From Lachnospiraceae bacterium (GTDB taxonomy: Bacteria > Bacillota > Clostridia > Lachnospirales > Lachnospiraceae), in assembly GCA_910574185.1 (NCBI GenBank), contig CAJSZQ010000002.1:186001-250000 (forward strand): DNA of 64,000 nt, in the 5' to 3' direction. The translations under genes were made by a program, and so were the position numbers. The notes under the pieces were generated by a model. The model did not search any database. It worked only from the letters and a program-made list of their open reading frames with translations, and had not been told where the DNA came from. Positions 8,452 through 17,339 of the stretch are shown piece after piece. Numbering within the stretch: the first letter of the stretch is position 1; each line of letters begins with the position of its first letter.

Positions 8452-9966
8452 ATGAAGAAACTAAAGAAGTTATTTGTACTGGTAATGTGTGCGGCGGCGG
8501 TATTTACGGTATGCAAAATGGATTCCTTTGCTGCAGGCGGGCAGTTAAGATTTTCAGATCCCTCTACCACAGTTGGCGCTAATGTTGACGTTACGGCTAA
8601 ACTGAGTGCGGACGATAGTCTGGGTTCTGTGAGCGCAAGTCTGACTTATGACAGTCAGTATTTGCGGTTTGTGGGCGGAAACGGAGCTGTAGATTCAGGT
8701 GGTACGATTCAGCTTACCGGCGACGGCGGCGGGAATAGTGAAGTAGACTGGACGCTGCAGTTTCAGGCGCTGGCGGAAGGCTCTACTCAGATTACCATTT
8801 CATCTGTATCGGCCAAATCTTCCGACGGCGGAGATGTATCTGTAACACAGGGAAATTCTACGGTAACAATTGGTCCCGGAGATCCGTCTCTGATAACGCA
8901 GACAGACCAACCGGCGGCCGGCAGTGGCGGCGGAGGGAATATTGAGATAGACGGTCAGACTTATACAGTATCGACAGAGATTCCGGATATTTTGATTCCA
9001 GAAGGGTTTGTAAAGGCTGATATGACGTATGGCGGACAGGTGTATGCGGCCACCAGGCAGGAGAAGGGAAGTATCTATGCAATCTATCTGGCTAATGCGG
9101 AAGGAGAAGAGGATTTCTTTCTTTTCGATCCAGAGGCAGAAGCATTTTCCAAATTTGAACAGATTAGTGTGTCTGAGAGCAGATATATTATATTGTTAAA
9201 TGAAGATAAAAGCGCGGAGCTGCCGGATTATCTTCAGAAAACCTCTATGTCAGTGAACGGTAAAGAATTTCCGGCATGGCAGAATATTGACGCCAGTTCT
9301 TATTATGTATTATACGCCTTAAATGCAGACGGTGAGAAAGGCTACTATCAATATGATACAGTGGATGGAACTTATCAGCGGTATACGCCGAAATCGACAA
9401 AAAAATCGGTTAATGATGATGATAAGAAATCAGGGCTTTTGAATAAATTGCGCACGCATCTGGATAAGGTGATTCTGGTTGCATGGGGAATCTTTCTGGT
9501 GATGCTGATAGCTATAATTGTTCTTGCAGTTAAGCTTCGTCACCGTAATTTGGAGCTGGATGACCTCTATGATGAGTATGGAATTGATCTGGAGGATGAA
9601 GAAGAGGAAGAAGAAGTTTATTCAGATAAAAAATCTAAGAAAAAGGCTGAAAAGGACGAGAAGAAGAAAAAGAAAAAATCAGAAGATGATTTCTATGATT
9701 TTGAGGATGAAGATGCGTTGTATGACGATGAGGATGACTACGAGGATGATGAGCTGAATGAGGATAGTTACAGTGAATATGACGCGTCTGAATTTGAAGA
9801 TGACAGTGAGATTGAAGATTTGGATGCAATGCTGAATGCCAGGGTACGTGTGAAAAAACCGGCGAAGCGTCCAAAGGCAGCGGCTCCGAAGGAACGGCCG
9901 AAGAAACAAGTAGGTCACGCGGAGGATGACGATACATTTAAGATGGATCTGATTGATTTGGATTAG
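8452..9966 (+). CDS. Cohesin-domain surface protein with C-terminal membrane anchor
   Basis: A 504-residue protein with a signal peptide (about residues 1-28, ending near SFAAG). A cohesin/CBM-like beta-sandwich domain spans about 30-145, with ADDSLGSVSASLTYD resembling type I cohesins. A Gly-rich linker leads to a second extracellular region (about 165-320). One transmembrane helix lies near 338-360. The rest is a cytoplasmic low-complexity tail of Lys and then Asp/Glu. Its role is probably structural at the envelope. The tail is unusual for cellulosome proteins, so a scaffoldin role is not implied. It is co-oriented with the LCP gene 25 bp upstream and is followed by a terminator. Confidence 0.75.
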   Translation: MKKLKKLFVLVMCAAAVFTVCKMDSFAAGGQLRFSDPSTTVGANVDVTAKLSADDSLGSVSASLTYDSQYLRFVGGNGAVDSGGTIQLTGDGGGNSEVDWTLQFQALAEGSTQITISSVSAKSSDGGDVSVTQGNSTVTIGPGDPSLITQTDQPAAGSGGGGNIEIDGQTYTVSTEIPDILIPEGFVKADMTYGGQVYAATRQEKGSIYAIYLANAEGEEDFFLFDPEAEAFSKFEQISVSESRYIILLNEDKSAELPDYLQKTSMSVNGKEFPAWQNIDASSYYVLYALNADGEKGYYQYDTVDGTYQRYTPKSTKKSVNDDDKKSGLLNKLRTHLDKVILVAWGIFLVMLIAIIVLAVKLRHRNLELDDLYDEYGIDLEDEEEEEEVYSDKKSKKKAEKDEKKKKKKSEDDFYDFEDEDALYDDEDDYEDDELNEDSYSEYDASEFEDDSEIEDLDAMLNARVRVKKPAKRPKAAAPKERPKKQVGHAEDDDTFKMDLIDLD

Positions 9967-9973
9967 TAGTCTC

Positions 9974-10006
9974 AAGGGAGGATGCAGTAGTGTCCTCCCC
10001 ATTTTA
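9974..10006 (+). terminator. Rho-independent terminator after the cohesin-domain gene
   Basis: GGGAGGA at 9976-9982 pairs with TCCTCCC at 9993-9999, with a 10-nt loop followed by ATTTTAT. It closes the polysaccharide block before glmS. Confidence 0.65.
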
Positions 10007-10035
10007 TAACAGTAACAGATGAAAGGAGCAGCATT

Positions 10036-11862
10036 ATGTGTGGAATTGTAGGTTATGTAGGTGAGAGTCAGGCGGCGCCGATTCTTTTGGAGGGACTTGC
10101 GAAGCTGGAATATAGGGGGTATGATTCGGCAGGGATTGCGGTTTATAATGGAAAAGAGGTCCAGATGAAAAAGGCGATGGGAAGGCTGAAGGTTTTAAGC
10201 GAGCTGACCCACGATGGAGAGCTGATGCCGGGAAACGTGGGAATTGGTCATACCCGATGGGCGACGCATGGGGCGCCTTCCGATACCAATGCGCATCCTC
10301 ATTTTAATAAAGATGAAAGTATTGTAGTAGTTCACAATGGTATTATTGAAAACTATTTAAAATTAAAAAAGCGCTTGATGGAAAAAGGATATGAATTTGT
10401 ATCAGAGACCGATACAGAGATTATAGCTCATCTTCTTGACTATTATTACAAAGGAGACCCTTTGGAGGCAATTACCAAGGTAATGCACCGGATGGAAGGC
10501 TCTTATGCGCTCGGCTTGATTTTCGCAGACCATCCGGAAGAGCTGTACGCTGTCCGTAAAGACAGCCCTCTGATTGTAGGACATACAAAAGACGGATGTA
10601 TCATTGCGTCCGACGTGCCGGCGGTTTTGAAATATACCAGAGACGTGGTATTTATTCAGAATGAGGAGATTGTAAAACTTACGAAGGATAATATGGAGTT
10701 TTACAATATTGATGAAGAAGCAATTGTCAAAGAGACTACGCATATTGAGTGGGATGTGAACGCTGCCGAGAAGGGCGGTTACGAGCATTTTATGCTGAAG
10801 GAGATGTATGAACAGCCGAAGGCGATTCTGGATACATTTTCCCCAAGGATTAAGGATGGGCAGATTGTAATTGAAGAGCTTGGAATGTCCGACGAGGAGA
10901 TAAAGAACATTAGAAAGATTATGATTGTGGCTTGCGGTTCTGCGTATCATGTGGGTATGACAGCTAAATATATCTATGAAGGTCTGGCGAGGATTCCGGT
11001 TGAAGTGGATTTGGCGTCGGAGTTCCGCTATCGGGACCCTATTATTGAGGAGGGGACCCTTCTTTTGATAATCAGTCAGTCCGGTGAGACGGCGGATTCG
11101 CTGGCGGCTCTTCGGGAAGCACAGGCAAAAGGCGGAAGAGTGCTGGGTATTGTGAACGTAGTGGGAAGTTCCATCGCAAGAGAGGCAGATAATGTTATGT
11201 ATACCTGGGCGGGGCCGGAAATTGCCGTTGCAACTACGAAAGCGTATACGGCGCAGCTTATCGCTCAGTATCTCCTGGCAATGAAATTTGCCTGCGTCAA
11301 AGGCATGTTAGATTCGCAGGAACTTGCGGAAATGATTGAGGATTTAAAGAAGCTGCCGGCGCAGGTAGAGATGCTTCTGAATAATAAGAATCGGATTCAG
11401 AAATTTGCGAATCGTTATCTGGCCGCAAGAGATATCTTTTTTATTGGCCGAGGGATTGACCATGCGATTTCTCTGGAAGGTTCTCTAAAGATGAAAGAGA
11501 TTTCTTATGTGCATTCTGAGGCTTATGCGGCGGGCGAGTTAAAACATGGAACCATTTCCTTGATAGAAGAGGGGACATTGGTGGCGGCCGTTCTGACTCA
11601 GGAAGCATTATATAAGAAGATGATTAGTAATATGGTGGAGGTAAAAACCAGAGGGGCATTTGTTATGGCTGTAACGAATGTGGATAATACAGAAGTGGAA
11701 CGCGCGTCGGATTATGTAATTTATATTCCAAAGACGAACAAGTATTTTACCAACTCGCTGGCGATTATTCCACTGCAATTATTTGGCTACTATGTTGCCG
11801 TAGGAAGAGGCTGTGACGTGGATAAACCAAGGAATCTGGCGAAATCGGTTACAGTAGAATAG
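10036..11862 (+). CDS. glmS: Glutamine--fructose-6-phosphate aminotransferase (isomerizing)
   Basis: A full-length 608-residue enzyme that makes glucosamine-6-phosphate, the first step to UDP-GlcNAc for peptidoglycan and surface glycans. MCGIVGYVG puts the catalytic Cys directly after the initiator Met. GHTRWATHG and the NAHPH segment complete the glutaminase domain. Two SIS domains follow (ISQSGETADS near 350, GRGIDHAISLEGSLKMKE near 480), and the C-terminus ends in KSVTVE. GAAAGGAG precedes the start. The 69-bp upstream gap is too short for a glmS ribozyme and shows none. The glf gene follows within 10 bp. Confidence 0.97.
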   Translation: MCGIVGYVGESQAAPILLEGLAKLEYRGYDSAGIAVYNGKEVQMKKAMGRLKVLSELTHDGELMPGNVGIGHTRWATHGAPSDTNAHPHFNKDESIVVVHNGIIENYLKLKKRLMEKGYEFVSETDTEIIAHLLDYYYKGDPLEAITKVMHRMEGSYALGLIFADHPEELYAVRKDSPLIVGHTKDGCIIASDVPAVLKYTRDVVFIQNEEIVKLTKDNMEFYNIDEEAIVKETTHIEWDVNAAEKGGYEHFMLKEMYEQPKAILDTFSPRIKDGQIVIEELGMSDEEIKNIRKIMIVACGSAYHVGMTAKYIYEGLARIPVEVDLASEFRYRDPIIEEGTLLLIISQSGETADSLAALREAQAKGGRVLGIVNVVGSSIAREADNVMYTWAGPEIAVATTKAYTAQLIAQYLLAMKFACVKGMLDSQELAEMIEDLKKLPAQVEMLLNNKNRIQKFANRYLAARDIFFIGRGIDHAISLEGSLKMKEISYVHSEAYAAGELKHGTISLIEEGTLVAAVLTQEALYKKMISNMVEVKTRGAFVMAVTNVDNTEVERASDYVIYIPKTNKYFTNSLAIIPLQLFGYYVAVGRGCDVDKPRNLAKSVTVE

Positions 11863-11871
11863 GAGGAAAAG

Positions 11872-12969
11872 ATGAAATACGATTATTTGATTGTTGGAGC
11901 AGGTCTTTTTGGCGCTGTATTTGCTCATGAGGCTGCAGACAGAGGGAAAAAATGTCTGGTGATTGACAGACGCAGTCACATAGGCGGTAATATTTATACG
12001 GAAGAGATGGAAGGAATCCAGGTGCATAAGTACGGAGCGCATATTTTCCATACGTCCAATAAAAAGATATGGGACTATGTCAATCAGTTTGCGGAATTTA
12101 ACAATTATATCAATTCTCCGGTTGCGGTATATAAGGATGAATTGTATAATCTGCCATTTAATATGAATACCTTCAGTAAGATGTGGAATATCCGGACTCC
12201 TAAGGAGGCGAAGGATATTATCGCCAGTCAGATTGCAGAACTTGATATCAAAGAGCCGGGTAATCTTGAGGAACAGGCCCTGTCCTTAGCCGGCAGGGAT
12301 GTCTATGAGAAACTGGTAAAAGGCTATACAGAAAAACAGTGGGGACGCGACTGTAAAGAACTTCCGGCGTTTATCATCCGAAGATTGCCCTTAAGGTTTA
12401 CTTACGATAATAATTATTTTAACGACAGGTATCAGGGGATTCCAATCGGAGGGTATACTGCCATTGTGGAGAAACTTTTGGAAGGAATCGAAATCCGAAC
12501 AGGTGTGGATTTCTTGAAAGAAAGAGCAGAGTATGAAGCTTTGGCAGATAAGATTATTTATACCGGAATGATTGATGAATACTACGATTATCGGCTGGGC
12601 GCGCTGGAATACCGGAGCGTGCGGTTTGAGACAGAGGTGATTGACTGTGAGAATTATCAGGGAAATGCAGTGGTCAATTATACGGAGAGAGAGGTTCCCT
12701 ATACCCGTATTATTGAGCATAAGCATTTTGAATTTGGCAATCAGGAAAAGACGGTAATTTCCAGAGAATATTCTTCTGAGTGGAAGGTAGGGGATGAACC
12801 ATACTATCCGGTTAATGATCAGAAGAACGGCGAGCTGTATGAGAAATATCAGGAACTTGCGGCGGCTGAGGGGAATGTGATTTTCGGAGGTCGTCTGGGA
12901 GCGTATAAGTATTATGATATGGATAAAGTGATTGAGGCGGCGCTGGAATTGGTTTTCAAGATTTTTTGA
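11872..12969 (+). CDS. glf: UDP-galactopyranose mutase
   Basis: A 365-residue flavoenzyme converting UDP-galactopyranose to UDP-galactofuranose, the donor for galactofuranose in surface glycans. VGAGLFGAVFAHEAADRG is the N-terminal FAD-binding Rossmann motif. HIGGNIYTE and GAHIFHT are characteristic of Glf, and GYTEKQWGRD is the substrate loop. The length is normal for the family. AGGAGG precedes the ATG, and the gene starts 10 bp after glmS, so both are probably cotranscribed. This implies that the polysaccharide made here contains galactofuranose. Confidence 0.95.
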   Translation: MKYDYLIVGAGLFGAVFAHEAADRGKKCLVIDRRSHIGGNIYTEEMEGIQVHKYGAHIFHTSNKKIWDYVNQFAEFNNYINSPVAVYKDELYNLPFNMNTFSKMWNIRTPKEAKDIIASQIAELDIKEPGNLEEQALSLAGRDVYEKLVKGYTEKQWGRDCKELPAFIIRRLPLRFTYDNNYFNDRYQGIPIGGYTAIVEKLLEGIEIRTGVDFLKERAEYEALADKIIYTGMIDEYYDYRLGALEYRSVRFETEVIDCENYQGNAVVNYTEREVPYTRIIEHKHFEFGNQEKTVISREYSSEWKVGDEPYYPVNDQKNGELYEKYQELAAAEGNVIFGGRLGAYKYYDMDKVIEAALELVFKIF

Positions 12970-13078
12970 CGGTTTTATCACAGTTTCAACACAATTTTCT
13001 ATTAGACTACTGACATAGAAATGAGCAGAGTAATCGGAAACACTGATGTTGGTTCCGGTATAGAAAGGAGTTTTGAAC

Positions 13079-14383
13079 ATGGAAAATCAATATAATTACT
13101 ATAATACAGGAGAAAATGATAGCAATAACATCTTTGATGAACAGCCGAAGAGTTCTTACGGACAGAACAGTTCCGATGAGAAACCGCCAAAAAGAAGGAA
13201 AAAGCTTCCTAAAGTTGTAGCGATTGCAGGTTCTGCAATATTATTTGGAGTGGTTGCCAGTATGACATTTTTTGCTGCCAGCAGAATTGCCGATAAGCTT
13301 TTTGGAGACTCAGGCGGACAGAATGTAATAGAAGAACAGGAAGGGATTCCTGATTCTTCCAATATTAAACTGAAACAGTCTTCCAGTATAGTATCATCGG
13401 ATGTATCGGAAATTGTTCAGAAGAATATGCCGTCTATGGTATCGATTACCAATATGAGTGTACAGGAGGTTCAGAGCTTTTTCGGCGGTATCCAGCAGCG
13501 GGAGAGTACGAGTGGAGGAACGGGAATTATCGTTGGCAAGAACGATACGGAGCTCTTGATTGTGACGAATAATCACGTGATAGAAGGCGCACAGACTCTG
13601 ACAGTATCTTTTGTAGATGATAAGTCTGTGGAAGGAAGCTTAAAGGGAACCGATCCATCTAAGGATCTGGCGGTTGTAGCGGTTCCTCTTGACAGTATTG
13701 AGGATTCTACAATGGAGGCAATTCAGACGATTACTATTGGAGATTCTACCAGTCTGCAAGTTGGCGAGCCGGTAATTGCCATTGGAAATGCTCTTGGGTA
13801 TGGACAATCGGTTACCAAAGGGATTGTTTCGGCTTTGAATCGAGATTTGGAGATGGAAGGTTTTGACAGCAAGCTGATTCAGACAGACGCTGCAATAAAT
13901 CCAGGAAACAGCGGCGGCGCTCTGTTGAATGCCAACGGAGAACTGATAGGGATTAATACGGTTAAGGTAAATGCGAATGCAGTAGAAGGCATGGGATATG
14001 CGATTCCGATTTCTGATGCAAACGAAGTGATACAGGCATTGATGAACCGCACTACACGAACGAAGGTTCCGGAAGGTGAGCAGGGATATTTAGGAATCCA
14101 GGGAGTGGACGTTACTTCGGACAGCTCTCAGATGTACAATATGCCGACGGGAGTTTATATTGCCGAGGTGATTAAAAAAGGCGGAGCGGACAAAGCCGGT
14201 ATTTCAAAGGGAAGTATTATTACAAAATTTGACGGGATTACGATTGACAGTATGGCGACTCTTCAAGAGCAGCTGAAATATTTCCGCGTGGGTGAAGAGG
14301 TAGAAGTTGTTATACAGGTTCCGTCAAGCAATGGAGAATATGAGGAAGAGACAGTGACGGTAACGCTTGGACAGCGCTCCTAA
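13079..14383 (+). CDS. htrA: HtrA/DegP-type membrane-anchored serine protease with PDZ domain
   Basis: A 434-residue protein: a hydrophilic N-terminus rich in Asn, Tyr and Gln, one transmembrane helix near residues 43-65, a trypsin-like domain and a C-terminal PDZ domain (about 340-430). The catalytic triad is visible as NNHVI (His near 163), DPSKDLAVV (Asp near 196) and GNSGGALL (Ser near 277). It degrades misfolded proteins at the outer face of the membrane. ATG at 13079 is used because AAAGGAG is well spaced before it; the upstream TTG only adds two residues. No regulatory site was identified in the 109-bp gap before it. Confidence 0.93.
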   Translation: MENQYNYYNTGENDSNNIFDEQPKSSYGQNSSDEKPPKRRKKLPKVVAIAGSAILFGVVASMTFFAASRIADKLFGDSGGQNVIEEQEGIPDSSNIKLKQSSSIVSSDVSEIVQKNMPSMVSITNMSVQEVQSFFGGIQQRESTSGGTGIIVGKNDTELLIVTNNHVIEGAQTLTVSFVDDKSVEGSLKGTDPSKDLAVVAVPLDSIEDSTMEAIQTITIGDSTSLQVGEPVIAIGNALGYGQSVTKGIVSALNRDLEMEGFDSKLIQTDAAINPGNSGGALLNANGELIGINTVKVNANAVEGMGYAIPISDANEVIQALMNRTTRTKVPEGEQGYLGIQGVDVTSDSSQMYNMPTGVYIAEVIKKGGADKAGISKGSIITKFDGITIDSMATLQEQLKYFRVGEEVEVVIQVPSSNGEYEEETVTVTLGQRS

Positions 14384-14438
14384 TAAAAGCGTCAATGGGG
14401 CGTGACAGATAAAAAGGAAAGGATTAAGGGAGAAGAGT

Positions 14439-15674
14439 ATGTACGCATTTGATGAGATTCAGGCAGTTGACAAGGAGATAGCAGAGGCAATTCAGAGCGA
14501 AATGAATAGACAAAACTCGCATATTGAGCTGATTGCCTCCGAGAACTGGGTGAGTAAGGCTGTAATGGCGGCTATGGGAAGCCCGTTGACTAATAAGTAT
14601 GCGGAAGGGTATCCGGGCAAACGTTATTATGGCGGGTGTCAGTGCGTGGATGTGGTTGAGAATCTTGCTATCGACAGAGCAAAGGAGTTGTTTGGCTGCG
14701 ATTATGCCAACGTACAGCCTCATTCCGGCGCGCAGGCCAATCTGGCTGCCTTTTTCGCTATGTTAGAGCCTGGAGATAAGGTACTAAGTATGAATCTGGA
14801 TCATGGCGGACATTTAAGTCATGGCTCGCCGGTAAATATTTCGGGTAAGTATTTTAATATTGTATCATATGGTGTGAATGACGAAGGATTTATTGATTAT
14901 GATAAGGTGCGCGAAATAGCGCTGGCAGAGAAACCAAAGATGATTCTGGCAGGCGCTAGCGCTTATGCGCGAACCATTGATTTTAAGAAATTCCGAGATA
15001 TTGCAGATGAGGCGGGAGCATATCTGATGGTGGATATTGCGCATATTGCCGGATTGGTTTCGGCAGGCCTTCATCCAAGCCCGATTCCATATGCGGACGT
15101 AGTGACAACTACTACGCATAAGACTTTACGCGGTCCAAGAGGCGGTCTGATTCTCTGCAATGAAGAAGCCGCCAAGAAATTTAATTTTAATAAAGCAATA
15201 TTCCCAGGAACCCAGGGAGGTCCCTTAGAGCATGTGATTGCAGCAAAAGCGGTATCCTTCAAGGAAGCCTTGCAGCCAGAATTTAAGACTTATCAGGAGC
15301 AGATTATCAAGAATGCGGCAGCCCTATGCAAGTCCTTAATGGAAAAAGGCATGAATATTGTATCCGGCGGTACGGATAACCATCTGATGCTTGTGGACTT
15401 GAGAGGTAAAGACCTCACAGGGAAAGAGCTTGAGAAACGTCTGGATGACGCGAATATTACCTGTAATAAAAATACAGTTCCAAACGATCCAAGGTCGCCG
15501 TTCGTAACCAGCGGCGTCCGTTTAGGAACTCCGGCCGTAACTTCCAGAGGTATGGTGGAAGCAGATATGGAGAAGATAGCAGAGGCTATTGCTCTTGTAA
15601 TAGAAAGCGAAGCAAATATAGAGTCGGCAAAAGCAATCGTAGCTAAACTGACAAAAAAATATCCATTGATTTAA
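14439..15674 (+). CDS. glyA: Serine hydroxymethyltransferase
   Basis: A 411-residue PLP enzyme interconverting serine and glycine with tetrahydrofolate, supplying one-carbon units. Conserved segments are [26 protein letters not shown], the PLP-lysine motif [14 protein letters not shown] (Lys near 228) and the C-terminal [14 protein letters not shown]. Length and ends match the family. AAGGGAGAAG precedes the ATG, and a strong terminator follows. Confidence 0.97.
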   Translation: MYAFDEIQAVDKEIAEAIQSEMNRQNSHIELIASENWVSKAVMAAMGSPLTNKYAEGYPGKRYYGGCQCVDVVENLAIDRAKELFGCDYANVQPHSGAQANLAAFFAMLEPGDKVLSMNLDHGGHLSHGSPVNISGKYFNIVSYGVNDEGFIDYDKVREIALAEKPKMILAGASAYARTIDFKKFRDIADEAGAYLMVDIAHIAGLVSAGLHPSPIPYADVVTTTTHKTLRGPRGGLILCNEEAAKKFNFNKAIFPGTQGGPLEHVIAAKAVSFKEALQPEFKTYQEQIIKNAAALCKSLMEKGMNIVSGGTDNHLMLVDLRGKDLTGKELEKRLDDANITCNKNTVPNDPRSPFVTSGVRLGTPAVTSRGMVEADMEKIAEAIALVIESEANIESAKAIVAKLTKKYPLI

Positions 15675-15687
15675 CTTATCGCAGGCA

Positions 15688-15733
15688 AGGCGCTGTTCCT
15701 CACACAGAGAAGTGAGGAACAGCGCCTGTTTTT
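15688..15733 (+). terminator. Strong rho-independent terminator after glyA
   Basis: A 15-bp perfect stem (AGGCGCTGTTCCTCA at 15688-15702 with its complement at 15713-15727) has a 10-nt loop and is followed by GTTTTT. Confidence 0.92.
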
Positions 15734-15781
15734 AATGTATAATCTGCCCGCTCTGTCTTCTGTTCCATGGATAGAATTTAT

Positions 15782-15810
15782 TCACATTTTGTCAGGATAA
15801 TCCATACTAT
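15782..15810 (+). promoter_or_regulatory. Sigma-E-like sporulation promoter of the cotJ operon
   Basis: TCACATT at 15782-15788 and CATACTAT at 15803-15810 are 14 bp apart, close to the sigma-E consensus known from Bacillus (ATATT-type -35, CATACA-T -10). It sits 33 bp before the cotJA start. Mother-cell expression would suit a spore-coat operon. The call rests on consensus matching only. Confidence 0.5.
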
Positions 15811-15843
15811 GTATTGTAAATGTTTTGAAAGGAGTACATTAGT

Positions 15844-16215
15844 ATGCCAAATTACCGCTATAATATGCCGGAATATGAGCGAAGAAATAATTGTGGAAGT
15901 CATCCTCAGGCTGCTTTGCACAGGCATAACCAACAGAGCTGCAGTGGAACAAGGGAAACCATTGTGACAGTGCAAAGTTCTTGTGAGCCTGTCAGAAATT
16001 GCTGTGAAGTTCCCCGCAGAGAATGCAGAGAAAAAATGGAAATGTCCTGTGCAGTCAGCGATAACTACGATGCTTTAGCCGGAATGCCTCTTGCTATGGC
16101 ATATATACCATGGCAGAAGTGGCGCAAGATTTATGATGCTGAGAAAGCTCTGTGTCAGGGCACGATCTTTGAGGAATTAGATAAGCCGTTTCGAGGAAGG
16201 GGAGGTGTCTGCTGA
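15844..16215 (+). CDS. cotJA: Spore coat-associated protein CotJA-like
   Basis: A 123-residue protein. The C-terminal third has the CotJA core MPLAMAYIPWQKWRKIYD followed by ALCQGTIFEELDKPF. The N-terminal part is longer than in Bacillus CotJA and rich in Cys, Arg and Asn, suggesting cross-linking in the coat. GGAG at 15830-15833 is spaced 10 bp from ATG 15844. The stop codon overlaps the cotJB start (TGATG), so translation is coupled. Confidence 0.85.
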   Translation: MPNYRYNMPEYERRNNCGSHPQAALHRHNQQSCSGTRETIVTVQSSCEPVRNCCEVPRRECREKMEMSCAVSDNYDALAGMPLAMAYIPWQKWRKIYDAEKALCQGTIFEELDKPFRGRGGVC

Positions 16216-16487
16216 TGGCTGAAAACAGACCTTGTAGAAGAGACCTGTTGAATCGAATTAATACAGCAAGTTTTGCGGTGGATGATGTAAAGCTATTTTT
16301 GGATACTCATCCTTGCGATACGGAGGCGCTGGAATATTTCCATGAATTTCAGCAGATGAGGAAGTCTGCATTGAAAGAGTATTCGAGGTATTACGGACCT
16401 CTGACGATTGACACAGTGGATGTAGATGAATGTGACAGATGGAACTGGATTAATGAACCTTGGCCATGGCAGGAAGGGGGATGCTAG
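16215..16487 (+). CDS. cotJB: Spore coat protein CotJB
   Basis: A 90-residue protein with the CotJB pattern: a helical N-terminus (LLNRINTASFAVDDVKLFLD), HPCDTEALEYFHEF, then SRYYGPLT and a C-terminal NEPWPWQ. Its role is structural in the inner spore coat. It overlaps cotJA by one base, and cotJC starts 3 bp after its stop codon. Confidence 0.88.
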   Translation: MAENRPCRRDLLNRINTASFAVDDVKLFLDTHPCDTEALEYFHEFQQMRKSALKEYSRYYGPLTIDTVDVDECDRWNWINEPWPWQEGGC

Positions 16488-16490
16488 TAT

Positions 16491-16913
16491 ATGTGGAATT
16501 ATGAAAAAAGACTGCAGTATCCGGTAAAGATAACACAGACAAATCCCAAAATTGCACAGGTGATTATTTCGCAGTTTGGCGGACCGGACGGAGAACTGGC
16601 AGCTTCTATGCGGTATCTGTCTCAGCGTTATACCATGCCATATAAAGAAGTAACAGGAATCTTAACAGATATCGGTACGGAAGAACTGGCGCACATGGAA
16701 ATGGTGTGCACGATTGTTCACCAACTGACTCGCGACCTAACTCCAGAAGAATTGAAGGCTTCTGGATTCGATAAATATTATGTGGATCATACGTTGGCAT
16801 TATGGCCTCAGGCGGCCGGCGGAGCTCCCTGGACTGCAACATATTTTCAGTCTAAAGGAGATCCAATTACAGATTTGCATGAAGACTTAGCAGCAGATGG
16901 TACGACTGCATAA
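16491..16913 (+). pseudogene. cotJC: CotJC manganese-catalase-like coat protein, C-terminally truncated
   Basis: The 140-residue frame matches CotJC (normally about 190 residues) through YEKRLQYPVK, GGPDGELAASMRYLSQRY, TDIGTEELAHMEM and KGDPITDLHEDLAA. It then ends at a TAA at 16911-16913. The last quarter, which in this ferritin-like fold supplies the second set of metal-binding residues, is missing. In the same frame directly after the TAA the codons read Glu-Gln-Leu, as expected after the usual Thr-Ala-Tyr, so a Tyr codon may have become TAA next to a small deletion; beyond that no CotJC match is visible. It probably does not bind two manganese ions normally. A shorter functional variant cannot be excluded. 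Confidence 0.7.
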
Positions 16914-17339
16914 GAACAACTTTCATTAAAAAAACGATAGGACAGGCCCTCTTAAACATCATAACGTACTGCATAGGTGTTTATAAATAGAGTTGAGGAA
17001 AGAACGTATGTTCAATCGTATTGCTTTATTGAAAGGGATGTGATAGTATATTGATTAAGAATTTAAAATTATGAACGAGACAAGACGCGTCTTATGTAGG
17101 GGAGACTGGCAGTTTAAAACTTCTGATGCATGAATTGAACTGAGTGCGCTGTACCCTAAGTTTATAGCGATTCAATGCAAGTGGCTGTTACGTTACATAT
17201 ATGTGCTGTGAATATATACGATTTTAGAGTAACTGTTAGTATGAAAGTTTTCGAGAATAGAATTTTTAACTGCTGATAGATGAAACATCAGATACAATTA
17301 TAAAAATATACTTAAAGAATAAGATGAGAAGAGGATTTT
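16914..17339. other. 426-bp A+T-rich gap between cotJC and the Wadjet operon
   Basis: No open frame with a ribosome-binding site, no RNA gene and no clear terminator were found. The first bases may be residual cotJC sequence. A small CTGATAG/CATCAG hairpin near 17272-17292 and an A+T-rich tract before 17340 may belong to the jet promoter, but no good -35/-10 pair was found. Confidence 0.4.

Noticed and set aside
9518-10002. Lys/Met-rich and His-rich ORFs overlapping the cohesin-domain gene
   Set aside because: They are shadows of the Lys/Asp/Glu repeats in the real frame and have no ribosome-binding sites.
9967-10035. glmS ribozyme upstream of glmS
   Set aside because: The 69-bp gap is too short and holds only a terminator and a ribosome-binding site.
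15767-15975. ORFs on both strands over the cotJA start
   Set aside because: They overlap the sporulation promoter and the confirmed cotJA frame without ribosome-binding sites.
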